Source: an uncultured Anaerolineae bacterium (GTDB taxonomy: Bacteria; Chloroflexota; Anaerolineae; Promineifilales; Promineifilaceae). From it: DNA of 64,000 bases. The position numbers and the translations under genes were made by a program. The stretch covers positions 1 through 64,000 of the forward strand of contig CAJQMR010000024.1 in NCBI GenBank assembly GCA_905479495.1. The letters are read 5' to 3'. The notes below the pieces were generated by a model. It made no database searches and had not been told where the DNA came from. It was given only the letters and a program-made list of their open reading frames with translations. Each line of letters begins with the position of its first letter. The first letter of the stretch is position 1. This document shows, one piece after another, positions 25,841 to 34,785 of this stretch.

Positions 25841-27166
25841 TTATAGATCATGAGCCGGATCAAACAGCTGCGGGCGGGTCAGGTCTACTTTTAGCTCCCG
25901 GGCAACCAACTCGTTTTCACGCATTTCCAGGGTGCTGGTAGAAACACCAATTTCGATGTCCAGATCGGCCAAATTTTGAATCTGGTCAATGTGGAATTCC
26001 AGGTAGCGGCGCTCCCGATTTCGCTGATACTCCCGGTAGCCATTGCGGTTGAACACGCTGAGCACCTTGGCAATGTCGCTGCCAAATACTTTGGCACTCT
26101 TAAGCAGATAATCTTTTTTTGAAAAAACGGCCGTTTTCGGCAAGGAACGGCCGTAATTTTGCTGGTAATTTTGCCCGGTCAATTTATTTTCCAAAGAGCA
26201 GTAATGAACGCCAATCGTCAACTGCTGATCTAAAGCAAATTCCATCAGATCCAGGCAAACCAATTCGCTCTCAGAGATGGGTACACCCCCAGCATACCAG
26301 TAATTGTAAAGAATGTGAAACGGCCGTTTCTTCACCTTGAAGCCACGTTCGTTAAACGCCTGCGGCTGGGTAAAAGGATAGCAAAACTCCAACAAATTAA
26401 TGCTGTGAATCTGCAATCGTTCCAGTTCCAGCAGCACCCCTTTCATCTCTTCTAGCGTGCCGGGCAAAATGGGCATCTCCACCATGACGGTAGGAATATA
26501 TTGTTTGGCTAAGGCGATGCGTTCAAACGTAAGCCGATGACCTTTGGCCAGATCGTGCATGCGGATGCTAAAGCGAATTTCCTCTAGACCAGAATCTTTA
26601 AGCGCTTGCAGTGTCGCCTCGTTGGCATGGTCGCCAGTGGTGTACAGACGCGTGTGCGCCTCCGGGAACGTATCGGTGGCCGTTTGGAAGAAAGCTGTTG
26701 CTTCCGCCTTATGCAAGAGCGGTTCACCGCCCGTCAAGGCCAAATAATCAACACGATGACCCGCTGCACCAATTTTTGCTAACTCCTGCGCCGGATTCGC
26801 CTTGTTCTGCTGGAAATAATCGTAATCAACCTGATTGGGGTTGAAGCAATAATAGCAATCCCGATGGCATTGCAGCGAGGTAAAGAAGGTGGCACTACCC
26901 ACCCCCTTTTGGCAGGCTACGCAAGCTGGCGAGATAGCATTGAGGTAAATGCTGCGGTCACTATTGCGCAGGACAGCTCCATTTTGGCGCAGTCGTTCGA
27001 TGCGTACGGCCGTTTCCTGACTATAATCCTGCGCATCCACTTCAATTCCCGAAGCGGCCACCTGCGCCATAAAATCATCAAAAATGCCTAAATAAATAGC
27101 CGCGTATTCCGCCAGCCGTCGATTTTTTATCTGGTCGTGGGTGTCACGGGTGATGTCAATAATCAC
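25841..27166 (-). CDS. radical SAM protein
   Basis: This 441-residue protein has the 4Fe-4S/SAM motif C100-x3-C104-x2-C107 (CHRDCYYC) and the GGEP motif at 146-149. An extra CxxC pair (Cys82, Cys85) precedes the core, and a roughly 120-residue C-terminal region follows the barrel. It starts with GTG at 27166, overlapping the polyferredoxin stop codon by four bases (GTGA), with GGAGG 8 bases upstream. The tight link with a polyferredoxin, a TorD chaperone and FmdE suggests a role in maturing the molybdoenzyme, its cofactor or the cytochromes. The reaction is unknown. Confidence 0.88.
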   Translation of the reverse strand: MIIDITRDTHDQIKNRRLAEYAAIYLGIFDDFMAQVAASGIEVDAQDYSQETAVRIERLRQNGAVLRNSDRSIYLNAISPACVACQKGVGSATFFTSLQCHRDCYYCFNPNQVDYDYFQQNKANPAQELAKIGAAGHRVDYLALTGGEPLLHKAEATAFFQTATDTFPEAHTRLYTTGDHANEATLQALKDSGLEEIRFSIRMHDLAKGHRLTFERIALAKQYIPTVMVEMPILPGTLEEMKGVLLELERLQIHSINLLEFCYPFTQPQAFNERGFKVKKRPFHILYNYWYAGGVPISESELVCLDLMEFALDQQLTIGVHYCSLENKLTGQNYQQNYGRSLPKTAVFSKKDYLLKSAKVFGSDIAKVLSVFNRNGYREYQRNRERRYLEFHIDQIQNLADLDIEIGVSTSTLEMRENELVARELKVDLTRPQLFDPAHDL

Positions 27167-28356
27167 AATTTTATCCTCCGCGTTTCTGCGAGGTTCTCTG
27201 GTCTATGGGTTGCCGTCAATCCCGGTGGCATGATGGAGCCAAAGGGATTTTGGCGACGAAATTCACACACCGGGCAAAGCTCTGTATCGGCTCGCGCGGC
27301 AAACGGGGCACGGCACTTGCTGCAAAAGGCCAAGTCACCCTGCTGCACAATCTGGTCAACTTCGCCAGCAAAAACCTGGTCAAAAGTCGGATCAGGCGTC
27401 AGGCTGATCGCCTGCGGGGCACAAACGTGGCTGCAAATATTACAGGCCAGGCAAATTTGTGACGAAAAGGTGAGTTGGAAGCTGGATTCGGCCGTTTTCA
27501 TTTGCAGCGCGCCCGTGGGGCAGGCGCGGGCACAAGCACCGCACGCCGTACAATCCTCATTGACGGCGAGCAAAGTAAACCCCAAACCAGCCAAAGATGT
27601 TGTTTCAAGATTCCCAGTGGGCGCGGGCAGCTGCTTTACCGCGCGCAAAAAGTGCAGCCGTTCGTGAAATTGATGGGGGTCCGTGCTGGCAGCTGCGTCT
27701 GATTTTTTCTCGGCGGCCCGGTTGCGGAACAATTCGCGGCGGGACACAGGGGGAGAAGCGGCATTCCAAAACGGCCGTTTCCCAAAATCCTCCATCGTTT
27801 TATCAATACAGATTATTGACTCCGCCTGCTCCCACACAGCCAGCAAGCGTTGAGCCTGCTGCACCTGGGTTTCTACCTGGGATCGCAGCTGGCTCCAGGG
27901 ACAGTCGGCGCAAGCGTCCAGCCGCACGGTTACTTTCTCGATACCTTGCCCCACCAAACCAAGATAGGCAGCCACACCCAGCCCCGCCAGACAACCGCGC
28001 ACGCGAACGGCCGTTCCCCCTGGAATACCTACTTCCACAAAAGGATTCAGCCCACAGACAACCTCACAGGGTTTCGGGGCAATGCGTTCGGCGCAGTTTA
28101 ATAGTGCCTGCACCTCATCTTCGGCAGTAAAAGCTCCCGTAGGGCAAACTGGCAGGCAGGCACGGCAAGCCTGGCAGCGTTCCCCATCAAAAACAGGCGG
28201 CTTCCCTGGCTGAATCGCCTCAACCGGGCACACGTCATAACACGCTGTGCATCCAGAAAATTTATCGGCCGTGTGCAGGCAGCGATCGGTCGCAAAACCA
28301 AACGGTTTGCTGGTTAGCACCTCTCCCCAGCGCTCGGCAAGCGCCAACAGGTTCAC
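27163..28356 (-). CDS. polyferredoxin-like protein with zinc ribbon
   Basis: This 397-residue protein has two N-terminal 4Fe-4S motifs (Cys36/39/43 and Cys61/64/67/71), a middle domain, and two further motifs (CTACGACARACP and CLACNICSHVCAP) at about 270-320. It ends in a CSKC...CPVC zinc ribbon (about 343-365). It resembles ferredoxin-type maturation proteins that accompany molybdoenzymes. The GTG start at 28356 overlaps the TorD stop codon by four bases and the gene is coupled to the radical SAM gene in the same way, so the three are made together. It probably supplies electrons to the radical SAM protein or takes part in cluster assembly. Confidence 0.85.
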   Translation of the reverse strand: MNLLALAERWGEVLTSKPFGFATDRCLHTADKFSGCTACYDVCPVEAIQPGKPPVFDGERCQACRACLPVCPTGAFTAEDEVQALLNCAERIAPKPCEVVCGLNPFVEVGIPGGTAVRVRGCLAGLGVAAYLGLVGQGIEKVTVRLDACADCPWSQLRSQVETQVQQAQRLLAVWEQAESIICIDKTMEDFGKRPFWNAASPPVSRRELFRNRAAEKKSDAAASTDPHQFHERLHFLRAVKQLPAPTGNLETTSLAGLGFTLLAVNEDCTACGACARACPTGALQMKTAESSFQLTFSSQICLACNICSHVCAPQAISLTPDPTFDQVFAGEVDQIVQQGDLAFCSKCRAPFAARADTELCPVCEFRRQNPFGSIMPPGLTATHRPENLAETRRIKL

Positions 28357-29069
28357 GATAGCCTACCCTCTGGCAAAGGTTGTCCCAAAATGCGGCTTAG
28401 CTCCGTGAGCGCCCCGCGAATAACCAGGGCCAAACCACGATAAAAATCGGTCCGGGCAAATTCCAAAATCTGTTCGCACCAAAGCGGCACCCAGAGAAAC
28501 AAATGTTTGGCCAGGAAAGCGCGCTGCGCCGCCAACATCTCCTCAAATTTTGGCGCATTCTCTGCTTCCAAAGCGGCCAACCCCAGCCCCGCCAGATGAG
28601 CTACAAACATCAACTCCAGCCCAATATGATCATCAGGCTCTTTTTTCAGGTTGATGACTTCCAGACCATATTGCCGATACCAGGCGCGCACGTCCATGGT
28701 TTGTTCTTGAAAAACAAGTCGCTCTTCACTGAAGTAAACCGACTCCCAGGGCGCGACAGGGAATTTCCTCATACCGGTAAAGAGATTTGTGTAATCGACT
28801 TGCAGCTCTTTCAGAACGGCATCTGGATAATTATCCCCACGGTATACCTGGCTCCATTTTTCCAGCAACGCCAAACCTTTCATCACATCGCCTTGGGACT
28901 CGGCAAACGGGGCTTCAGTGAAAACTTCGTCATCCACCAGTGGCTGAAGCCACTCTTTAGCAGGGATTTCATAAAGCATTTTTCCCAGCAAACCAAACAG
29001 TAACATCTCCCCGGTTAGCTGTATTTGCCATTCTGCCGCGATTTGTTTCTGTGCTATCGTCATAATCAT
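28353..29069 (-). CDS. TorD/DmsD-family molybdoenzyme chaperone
   Basis: This 238-residue, mostly helical protein has the TorD-like pattern: LLGKMLYEIPAKEWLQPLV, VDYTNLFTGMRKFPVAPWESVYF (about 120-142) and EPDDHIGLELMFVAHL. The ExDHxGxE/MxFM-type motif is the family hallmark. Such proteins bind the Tat signal of the catalytic subunit and the molybdopterin cofactor until folding is complete. The likely client is the DmsA-like protein of this island, which has a twin-arginine leader. GGAG lies 4 bases upstream of the first ATG. Confidence 0.88.
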   Translation of the reverse strand: MIMTIAQKQIAAEWQIQLTGEMLLFGLLGKMLYEIPAKEWLQPLVDDEVFTEAPFAESQGDVMKGLALLEKWSQVYRGDNYPDAVLKELQVDYTNLFTGMRKFPVAPWESVYFSEERLVFQEQTMDVRAWYRQYGLEVINLKKEPDDHIGLELMFVAHLAGLGLAALEAENAPKFEEMLAAQRAFLAKHLFLWVPLWCEQILEFARTDFYRGLALVIRGALTELSRILGQPLPEGRLS

Positions 29070-29134
29070 TCACTCCAGTCTCTTCTTCTAAAGATGAAAC
29101 CCTAAAAGTTTGGTCCTATGAAAATTCCGCTGAC

Positions 29135-31051
29135 TCAAGTCAAACCCTTAGGGTCTGGGTATTCAATCGTTCGCTTTTTATTTTTCCACCACCAGTATAA
29201 GCTGATGAAGGGGATCATGAACAGGGATGTCAGCACTAAAAAATAGGTGATGAACGTAATGAGTTGGGCTGTGCTGATTCCAACTCGGGCCAACTGATCA
29301 CGAATGCGCGCTTTTAGCGTTGGCTCCCAGACGTGTGTCAGTGGAGATGATTGATCCGCATGTAACGCCGTCACAACCACGGGATCAAGAGGAACGGCCT
29401 GCAAACCGGCATGATTCAACAAGTTAACCATCTGCCCGGCTTGAACGTCGATAGATGAACCTTCGCCTTGCTGGTGCACCTGGGCACGGCCGTTTTCCAC
29501 ATACAACCAGGCTTGCTTCCCCGGCAAATATTCCAGGGCAAACTGCCCGGTAGCCAGCGAAATCTCGGCCGCTTCCGTGTGAATCACGATGGGCTCAGCG
29601 CTGTTATTGTGGCCCCACAGCCAGCCGTTCTCCAGGACAAATTCGCTCCCGGTAACCTCGGTCTGGCTCTCTGCTGGGAGCACCACGGCACCATCCCCCC
29701 AGGGCACGGCTTGCGTTCCTGGCTGCGGCGTCAGTGCAATGTCCATATCAGACACAGGCCCAGAGGAAAGGTCAACCCGTTTGGCCCGACTGTAATAACC
29801 TGGCGCGCTTATCAGCAAGGAGACAGCTTTTTGCGGCAGTTCCGGCAGCAGAAACGCATCCGAGCCAGGCAAAATAGATCGAGCCACGCCTACCTGCTCT
29901 GGCGTGATCCAGGCAAAGGGCAAGGCTGCTCCAGATTCATCCAGAACACGGCCGTTTGCCCACAAGCCAGCCGCCGATGCCAGAGAAAGCTGTGCCGTTC
30001 CCTCGTAATTCGCCAACAGATCAACTTCCTGGCCAACACCAGTCAACCCTTCTTTAATCAGCGCGGCCTCATCCATCACCAGCAAATAACGATCAATGGG
30101 CAGCGAGGCGAAAGTAAAGGAACCCTGTTCAGCAACCGTTTGGTAGCTATCGCCCGCTGGCAAACGGATGGCCCAGACAGGCAGCGGCTCGGGTGGGGTT
30201 AACCCTGAAATGGTGCCGGCCACCTCGCCAGCGTGCGCCTGAACGGTTAAGGTGAGCGGATTAGAAACGGCCGTTTCCCCCGGAGCCAACGTCAATTCGG
30301 CCGTCGTCACACCTTCATACAACACTCCATCCACAACAGTTGGTTCTACACGAAAAACATACGCGGTGGGGGCTTCCGTCAGCGCTTCGGCCCGAATCAA
30401 CGCTTGCCCTTGCGCATCGCTCATGCCGCTAAAACTGCGGCTGCGCCACATGTACAACCAGGTTGAGGCGCTGATTTTGACGCCAGCCACTAGATGTCCA
30501 GGATCATCGGCCAGCCGCACGGTGATAGGTACGGCCGTATACTCCGAGCGATCAACGGTGATGTGACGTTCTACCTGGGCTTGCTGATTGATTTGGGTGG
30601 ATACGGCCGTTACACGCAATGTCATCGCGCCAGCCGGTAAATCCAGGTTCCCTGGCAAATGGCAATAATCACCACACGTCAAATGTTCCGAAGGAAACCT
30701 GCCATCCGAGCCATCTGGATTTACCGTTACCAAAAATTCAAACGTGCCGTCTGGCTGAAGCACGCTGGTCAATTCGCCAGCCAGCACATCATTTTGCACC
30801 AATTCCAGGCGCACAGTAATTTCTGCCGGGTCGAGGCCCGCTGCCTCCACCCATCCTTTAATGGGAATGCTGTATAACAACGATGTCGGCCCAGCGTAAA
30901 ACGTTTCACCTTCATTGGGCCATTCCAGGTGAATCACCAGAGAATCAGTTTGTGCCGCAGCAGGCAGCGTGTGTCCACTGAAGGCTAACGCCAACAGCAA
31001 ACAAGCACCGACGAGAAAGCGGCTCCACCGATTAACCAGCATCATTTTCAT
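29135..31051 (-). CDS. exported membrane-anchored protein with FecR-like domain
   Basis: The ATG at 31051 (GAGG 9 bases upstream) starts a clear signal peptide ending near AAAQ and gives 638 residues. It overlaps the cytochrome gene end by 20 bases. The body is a chain of beta-rich, immunoglobulin or carboxypeptidase-regulatory-like modules (about 30-470), then a FecR-like sheet region (about 500-575; ENGRAQVHQQGEGSSIDVQAGQ). A C-terminal membrane helix (about 600-622) with a basic WWWKNKKR tail follows. It lies outside the cytoplasm, fixed at its C-terminus. It is embedded in the molybdoenzyme operon, so it may be a scaffold for the cytochromes. No specific function is recognised. Confidence 0.7.
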   Translation of the reverse strand: MKMMLVNRWSRFLVGACLLLALAFSGHTLPAAAQTDSLVIHLEWPNEGETFYAGPTSLLYSIPIKGWVEAAGLDPAEITVRLELVQNDVLAGELTSVLQPDGTFEFLVTVNPDGSDGRFPSEHLTCGDYCHLPGNLDLPAGAMTLRVTAVSTQINQQAQVERHITVDRSEYTAVPITVRLADDPGHLVAGVKISASTWLYMWRSRSFSGMSDAQGQALIRAEALTEAPTAYVFRVEPTVVDGVLYEGVTTAELTLAPGETAVSNPLTLTVQAHAGEVAGTISGLTPPEPLPVWAIRLPAGDSYQTVAEQGSFTFASLPIDRYLLVMDEAALIKEGLTGVGQEVDLLANYEGTAQLSLASAAGLWANGRVLDESGAALPFAWITPEQVGVARSILPGSDAFLLPELPQKAVSLLISAPGYYSRAKRVDLSSGPVSDMDIALTPQPGTQAVPWGDGAVVLPAESQTEVTGSEFVLENGWLWGHNNSAEPIVIHTEAAEISLATGQFALEYLPGKQAWLYVENGRAQVHQQGEGSSIDVQAGQMVNLLNHAGLQAVPLDPVVVTALHADQSSPLTHVWEPTLKARIRDQLARVGISTAQLITFITYFLVLTSLFMIPFISLYWWWKNKKRTIEYPDPKGLT

Positions 31052-32102
31052 CGGGCAATTCCTCGATGTCTGGCGACAGTTCCCAGGGATTTTCAGGGTA
31101 GTGGCAGCGGGTGCAATCCACCTCAAGCTGCACGTTGTGGGATTGATAAGGAGCTGTAGACTCACGTCCCAACAAAGAAGTGGTACGGAAGGTGACCCAT
31201 TGATCTTCGTTTGGCATCGGTCCTACTTCAAGCATTGAGCCATCATGGCAGGCGATGCAGGTCACAGTGGCATGGATATTGCTGTGGGCAGACTGATAGC
31301 GGGTTTCAGCATATTCACCCATCAAATATTTGTGGCATTCCAAACAAGCAACCGGTGTTTCATCCAAAACATTCATGTGAATATCAGCCACGCTGGTATG
31401 ACAAACCGTGCATTCCTGGGCATCCACCTGATCGGTGTGCTCAGGTATGCTTACCGGGTAGCGCGTGGTGAAATCTGTGTGGCAGCCTGCGGTCGTGCAG
31501 CTGGCAGTGGCCGTGTGGGCGTCATGGCAATCGGTGCAGGTAAAATCGGCGTGCACACTGTCGCTGATGTGACGGCCGTGTTGCAGCGTTTCTGAATCAG
31601 CATGGCATTTTTCGCACAGCTCCGTAGAGGAGGAAACCGTTTCATAATAATTGGTGCTCATGTTCAGCCAGGCAATGTCGGCCTCAGCTACCCCATCCTC
31701 TACATGATGGCAAACGGCACAGCCAATATCCTGCCATTCTTCCTCGGGAATGAGGACATTGCTTTCTGCAATGCGCGGTTCAGGCTCATTAGGAAACTTG
31801 CAGGAGACGCAGTTTGGTGGCGGATCAATTTCTGCGGCCGTATTCCAGTTTTGTGGCGAATGGCAGCGGGCACAATAATCGTTCGGCCCTTTTTCCAGGG
31901 CATAAGTTTGGGCGTGCGGGCTGCTCTCCCAGGCGGTCCAAATGTCTGCCTGCGGGGAAACGGTTGGTTCTAACGTGGTTTCTTCAATAGATGGTTCAGC
32001 GTTTGCAATTTGATTGGTGGCAGACTGGCAGCCAACCAGATTCATTGCCAGGAGCAGTAATCCTATCTGCCAAATGGGTCGAATTAAATAATAATTTCTC
32101 AT
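31032..32102 (-). CDS. multihaem c-type cytochrome (lipoprotein), about 10 haem sites
   Basis: This 356-residue protein has a lipoprotein-type signal (LLLLAMNLVGC, Cys at about 25). I count eight CxxCH motifs, one CxxCK (CVSCK) and one longer site, CTTAGCH (Cx4CH), for up to ten covalent haems. CxxCK provides a lysine ligand and is best known from the active-site haem of nitrite reductase NrfA. The first two sites are paralogous to those of the neighbouring cytochrome. It is anchored outside the membrane and probably passes electrons between the quinol side and an external donor or acceptor. Confidence 0.9.
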   Translation of the reverse strand: MRNYYLIRPIWQIGLLLLAMNLVGCQSATNQIANAEPSIEETTLEPTVSPQADIWTAWESSPHAQTYALEKGPNDYCARCHSPQNWNTAAEIDPPPNCVSCKFPNEPEPRIAESNVLIPEEEWQDIGCAVCHHVEDGVAEADIAWLNMSTNYYETVSSSTELCEKCHADSETLQHGRHISDSVHADFTCTDCHDAHTATASCTTAGCHTDFTTRYPVSIPEHTDQVDAQECTVCHTSVADIHMNVLDETPVACLECHKYLMGEYAETRYQSAHSNIHATVTCIACHDGSMLEVGPMPNEDQWVTFRTTSLLGRESTAPYQSHNVQLEVDCTRCHYPENPWELSPDIEELPDENDAG

Positions 32103-32110
32103 GATATTTT

Positions 32111-33100
32111 CTAGGGCATAGCGGGGGAAACGGCCGTTTCCCCATTGGGATCAGGATTGCGTTGAAAATATTCGCACCAGAACAATGATTCCCCCTGCGC
32201 ATGGCAGGCTTCACAACTGATTGTCGGCACCACACTGGCGGACTGTTTGCCCAATGGGTGGTGGCAGCGCAGGCAGTCGATCTCTGTCGTCAGGTTATGC
32301 GACGGCCAGGAAGTGAGGGTATGGGCAAAACGGCGCGTGATATATTCAGCCTCATGGGGACCACCCGGAACCGGATCTTGCCAGATAGTAAGACGGCCGT
32401 TGTCGTGGCAGGCCGTACAGTTCACGCTGGGATGCCGCGCGTGTTCAGCCACGCCGGGCCCAGTTTGCGGATCATGGCAGTCGGTACAGGCCGCTGGTGC
32501 CCCGTGGGGGCCGTGGCAGCGGGTACACTCCCAGCCAGTGTGAATCGGAGAAGCTTCCTGCTCCTCAACAACTTCAAAACCGTGCTGTCCCTCGTGGCAG
32601 TGGGCACATAGCTCCATGACGTCAGCAACCGGTTCATACTGCCCCGCAGCCTGGTTCCAGAAGGCCACTGATGTTGCGTAAGAATCGCCGACCGGAACAT
32701 GGCAAATATCACAAGTGATGTGCTGCCATTCCGCTTCCGGCACCGGCACGCCAGAAGCCAATTCAGGGCGTGGCGCACCCGGTTCGCGCTTGCAGGAGCC
32801 ACAATCCAGCGCTTCTTGCGCGGCGCTATCCTGTGTGGGGTCCCAATTTACGGGCGATTTGCAGCGAGCACAGGTTGTGTTGGCTCCCATGCCCTCGTCG
32901 TAGGTTGCGGCATGTGCAGAGGCTTCCCATTCGGCTTCTGCCTGGGCCAGCTCTTCATCCGTGGCCACAGGTCCAATCGGCATCATGGTTGGCTCCAGGG
33001 TAGTTTGGGCGGGGAATGATAGTTGGGCAGCAACGGCCGTTGCCAAAGGAGCCACAATCGCCAAAACCACAGCCCAAATCCCCCATTTCTCCACTTTCAT
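32111..33100 (-). CDS. multihaem c-type cytochrome with two CxxCK sites
   Basis: This 329-residue exported protein has a signal peptide ending around AVAAQ. It carries nine haem sites: CARCK, CGSCK, then seven CxxCH. The first two use lysine in place of histidine. Spacing around the first three sites (ARCK-SPVNW..., GSCK-REP..., ITCDICH) matches the next gene, so the two cytochromes are paralogues, but this one has one more lysine-type site. It starts 128 bases after the DmsC stop codon. It may carry a substrate-reducing haem or an unusual-potential wire. Confidence 0.9.
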   Translation of the reverse strand: MKVEKWGIWAVVLAIVAPLATAVAAQLSFPAQTTLEPTMMPIGPVATDEELAQAEAEWEASAHAATYDEGMGANTTCARCKSPVNWDPTQDSAAQEALDCGSCKREPGAPRPELASGVPVPEAEWQHITCDICHVPVGDSYATSVAFWNQAAGQYEPVADVMELCAHCHEGQHGFEVVEEQEASPIHTGWECTRCHGPHGAPAACTDCHDPQTGPGVAEHARHPSVNCTACHDNGRLTIWQDPVPGGPHEAEYITRRFAHTLTSWPSHNLTTEIDCLRCHHPLGKQSASVVPTISCEACHAQGESLFWCEYFQRNPDPNGETAVSPAMP

Positions 33101-33227
33101 ATCGCTGTGTTATCCTTCGCTGTTGGAGGGGCAATGGGTATCGACTCTTTCCCGTAAAGAAAAAGCGGTGGCTGGCACCCCACATGAATCATGCGCGCAC
33201 CAGCCACCGAACTAGAACACTATCTGC

Positions 33228-34148
33228 TTAAATACCGACGCTTACTCGCGTAGCATAAAACAGGAACCGTCCCAAAACTTCAGACACTAACACCAGGGCA
33301 AAAGCAGCGTACACCAGGTTGCCCATGACCCTTTCGTGACCAGGGCTGGCGGCATTCTGATACAAGAAGAAGCCAAACACACCCGCACCAATGAAAGCCA
33401 GAACAAGGCGCAAACCAAGCAGCACACCAAAGTCCTCAATCATCATGCGGGCGCTTTCCTGGGCAGCAGCATTCCCTGCCGAAAGCGTCGCCAGATAAAC
33501 AGGTGCCACGACCAATTCAACACCAAGCACGAGAACGGCCGTAACCGCAATCCAACGCAGTGTGTCGCGTAGCAAAGCACACTGCAAATCGGCGCAGTCA
33601 GAATCCTGCCGCTTCACATAGGCGTAATTGGCAACCAAAGCGGTACCCATCGCCAGCAAACCCAGCAAAAGCGTCGTGGCAAAGAAGGAAACCACGGTGG
33701 CCCAGCTGTTCCAGGCTGGCTGGGTTTCCAGCATGTAAATCTGCGACATACTGTAAACCAAAACCAACCCTACCACTGTAGCGATCCAGGCAATGACATT
33801 GCGTACAGCAAAGGAAGATATTTTACGCCACTGCATCAGCGCAAACACCCCGCCAAGCACAACAAAAACCACTGTAAAGAGGATCTCGCGGCTTAGCCAC
33901 GAATTGGTCAGGTTGGTCACCGCCCGTGGTGCATTCAGTGGATTACCCAGATGGAACAACGAGGCGATCATAGCGAGAACGACAACCGGTCCAATGACCA
34001 ACAAAGCCCGATCACTCATCCGGTCCGCTTGCTCCATGTCAGCCTTACGCGCCACAAAGAAGTGCACCAAACCCAGAATTAAGAAAGATCCGACTGACAT
34101 TTGCGTCAAGATCGTAAAAACGATTAAAGCGAGTTGACGGACCTCCAT
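33228..34148 (-). CDS. DmsC-like membrane anchor subunit
   Basis: This 306-residue protein has eight predicted membrane helices and the DmsC pattern (HFFVARK, FHLGNPLNAPRAVTNLTNSWLSREI, SQIYMLETQPAWNSW). DmsC anchors the DmsAB reductase and oxidises menaquinol. The SD sequence GGAGG lies in the last codons of the DmsB gene (1-base gap), so the two are coupled. It is homologous to the second DmsC at 38431 (both 306 residues). Confidence 0.9.
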   Translation of the reverse strand: MEVRQLALIVFTILTQMSVGSFLILGLVHFFVARKADMEQADRMSDRALLVIGPVVVLAMIASLFHLGNPLNAPRAVTNLTNSWLSREILFTVVFVVLGGVFALMQWRKISSFAVRNVIAWIATVVGLVLVYSMSQIYMLETQPAWNSWATVVSFFATTLLLGLLAMGTALVANYAYVKRQDSDCADLQCALLRDTLRWIAVTAVLVLGVELVVAPVYLATLSAGNAAAQESARMMIEDFGVLLGLRLVLAFIGAGVFGFFLYQNAASPGHERVMGNLVYAAFALVLVSEVLGRFLFYATRVSVGI

Positions 34149-34149
34149 G

Positions 34150-34782
34150 TCACACCTCCTCCGGCATACTGATGATTCGTCCTGTACCGCTCCCGCTCAT
34201 TTCCGCGTCACGGTGAGGCGTAATCACAATAGATGGCTCGGTAATATTCGCCCGAGGCAATGGCTCAATGGCATCCACATCGCCATACTTGGCACGCAGT
34301 TCGTCCAAATCACCAAAGTCTAACGCACGCATCACACAAGCATCCACGCAGGCCGGATTCTGACCTTTGTCCAACAAATCGGAACAGAGGGTGCATTTGG
34401 TCATAACACCTGCCTCTTCATCGAATTGTGGTGCGCCGTAGGGGCAAGCCCATTCACAGTAACGGCAGCCAATGCACGCATCCTGATCAATGAGCACAAC
34501 CCCATCTTCCCGCTTGGAGATACCCCCAGCCGGGCAAACCTCAACACATAGCGGACTCTGGCAATGCATACAGGCAACCGAGATTGCGTAGTTAAAGACA
34601 TTGCTGGGAACCCACATATCTTTGTTTCGGTGATAGGGCAGCCAATGACCACCGCCATACTTAATAACCCGCCGCCAGTTAATACCCACCGGCAGATCAT
34701 TTTTATCCTTGCAAGCAGCCATGCACGCTTTGCAATCCGTACAGGCACTTGAATTAAAGTAGAAGGCCAATTGTTTACTCAT
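34150..34782 (-). CDS. DmsB-like 4Fe-4S ferredoxin subunit
   Basis: This 210-residue protein has four 4Fe-4S sites: CTDCKACMAACKDKNDLP, CMHCQSPLCVEVCP, CIGCRYCEWACPYGAP and CTLCSDLLDKGQNPACVDAC. This is the standard set for DmsB/NrfC-type electron wires between quinol oxidation and the molybdenum site. AAGGAGG lies within the last codons of the DmsA gene. Confidence 0.93.
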   Translation of the reverse strand: MSKQLAFYFNSSACTDCKACMAACKDKNDLPVGINWRRVIKYGGGHWLPYHRNKDMWVPSNVFNYAISVACMHCQSPLCVEVCPAGGISKREDGVVLIDQDACIGCRYCEWACPYGAPQFDEEAGVMTKCTLCSDLLDKGQNPACVDACVMRALDFGDLDELRAKYGDVDAIEPLPRANITEPSIVITPHRDAEMSGSGTGRIISMPEEV

Positions 34783-34785
34783 CGC

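Noticed and set aside
25143..28356. FmdE plus ferredoxins as part of a methanogenesis or formylmethanofuran pathway
   Set aside because: No Fmd/Fwd catalytic subunits or other C1 genes are present; FmdE is common beside other molybdoenzymes and here follows a DmsABC set.
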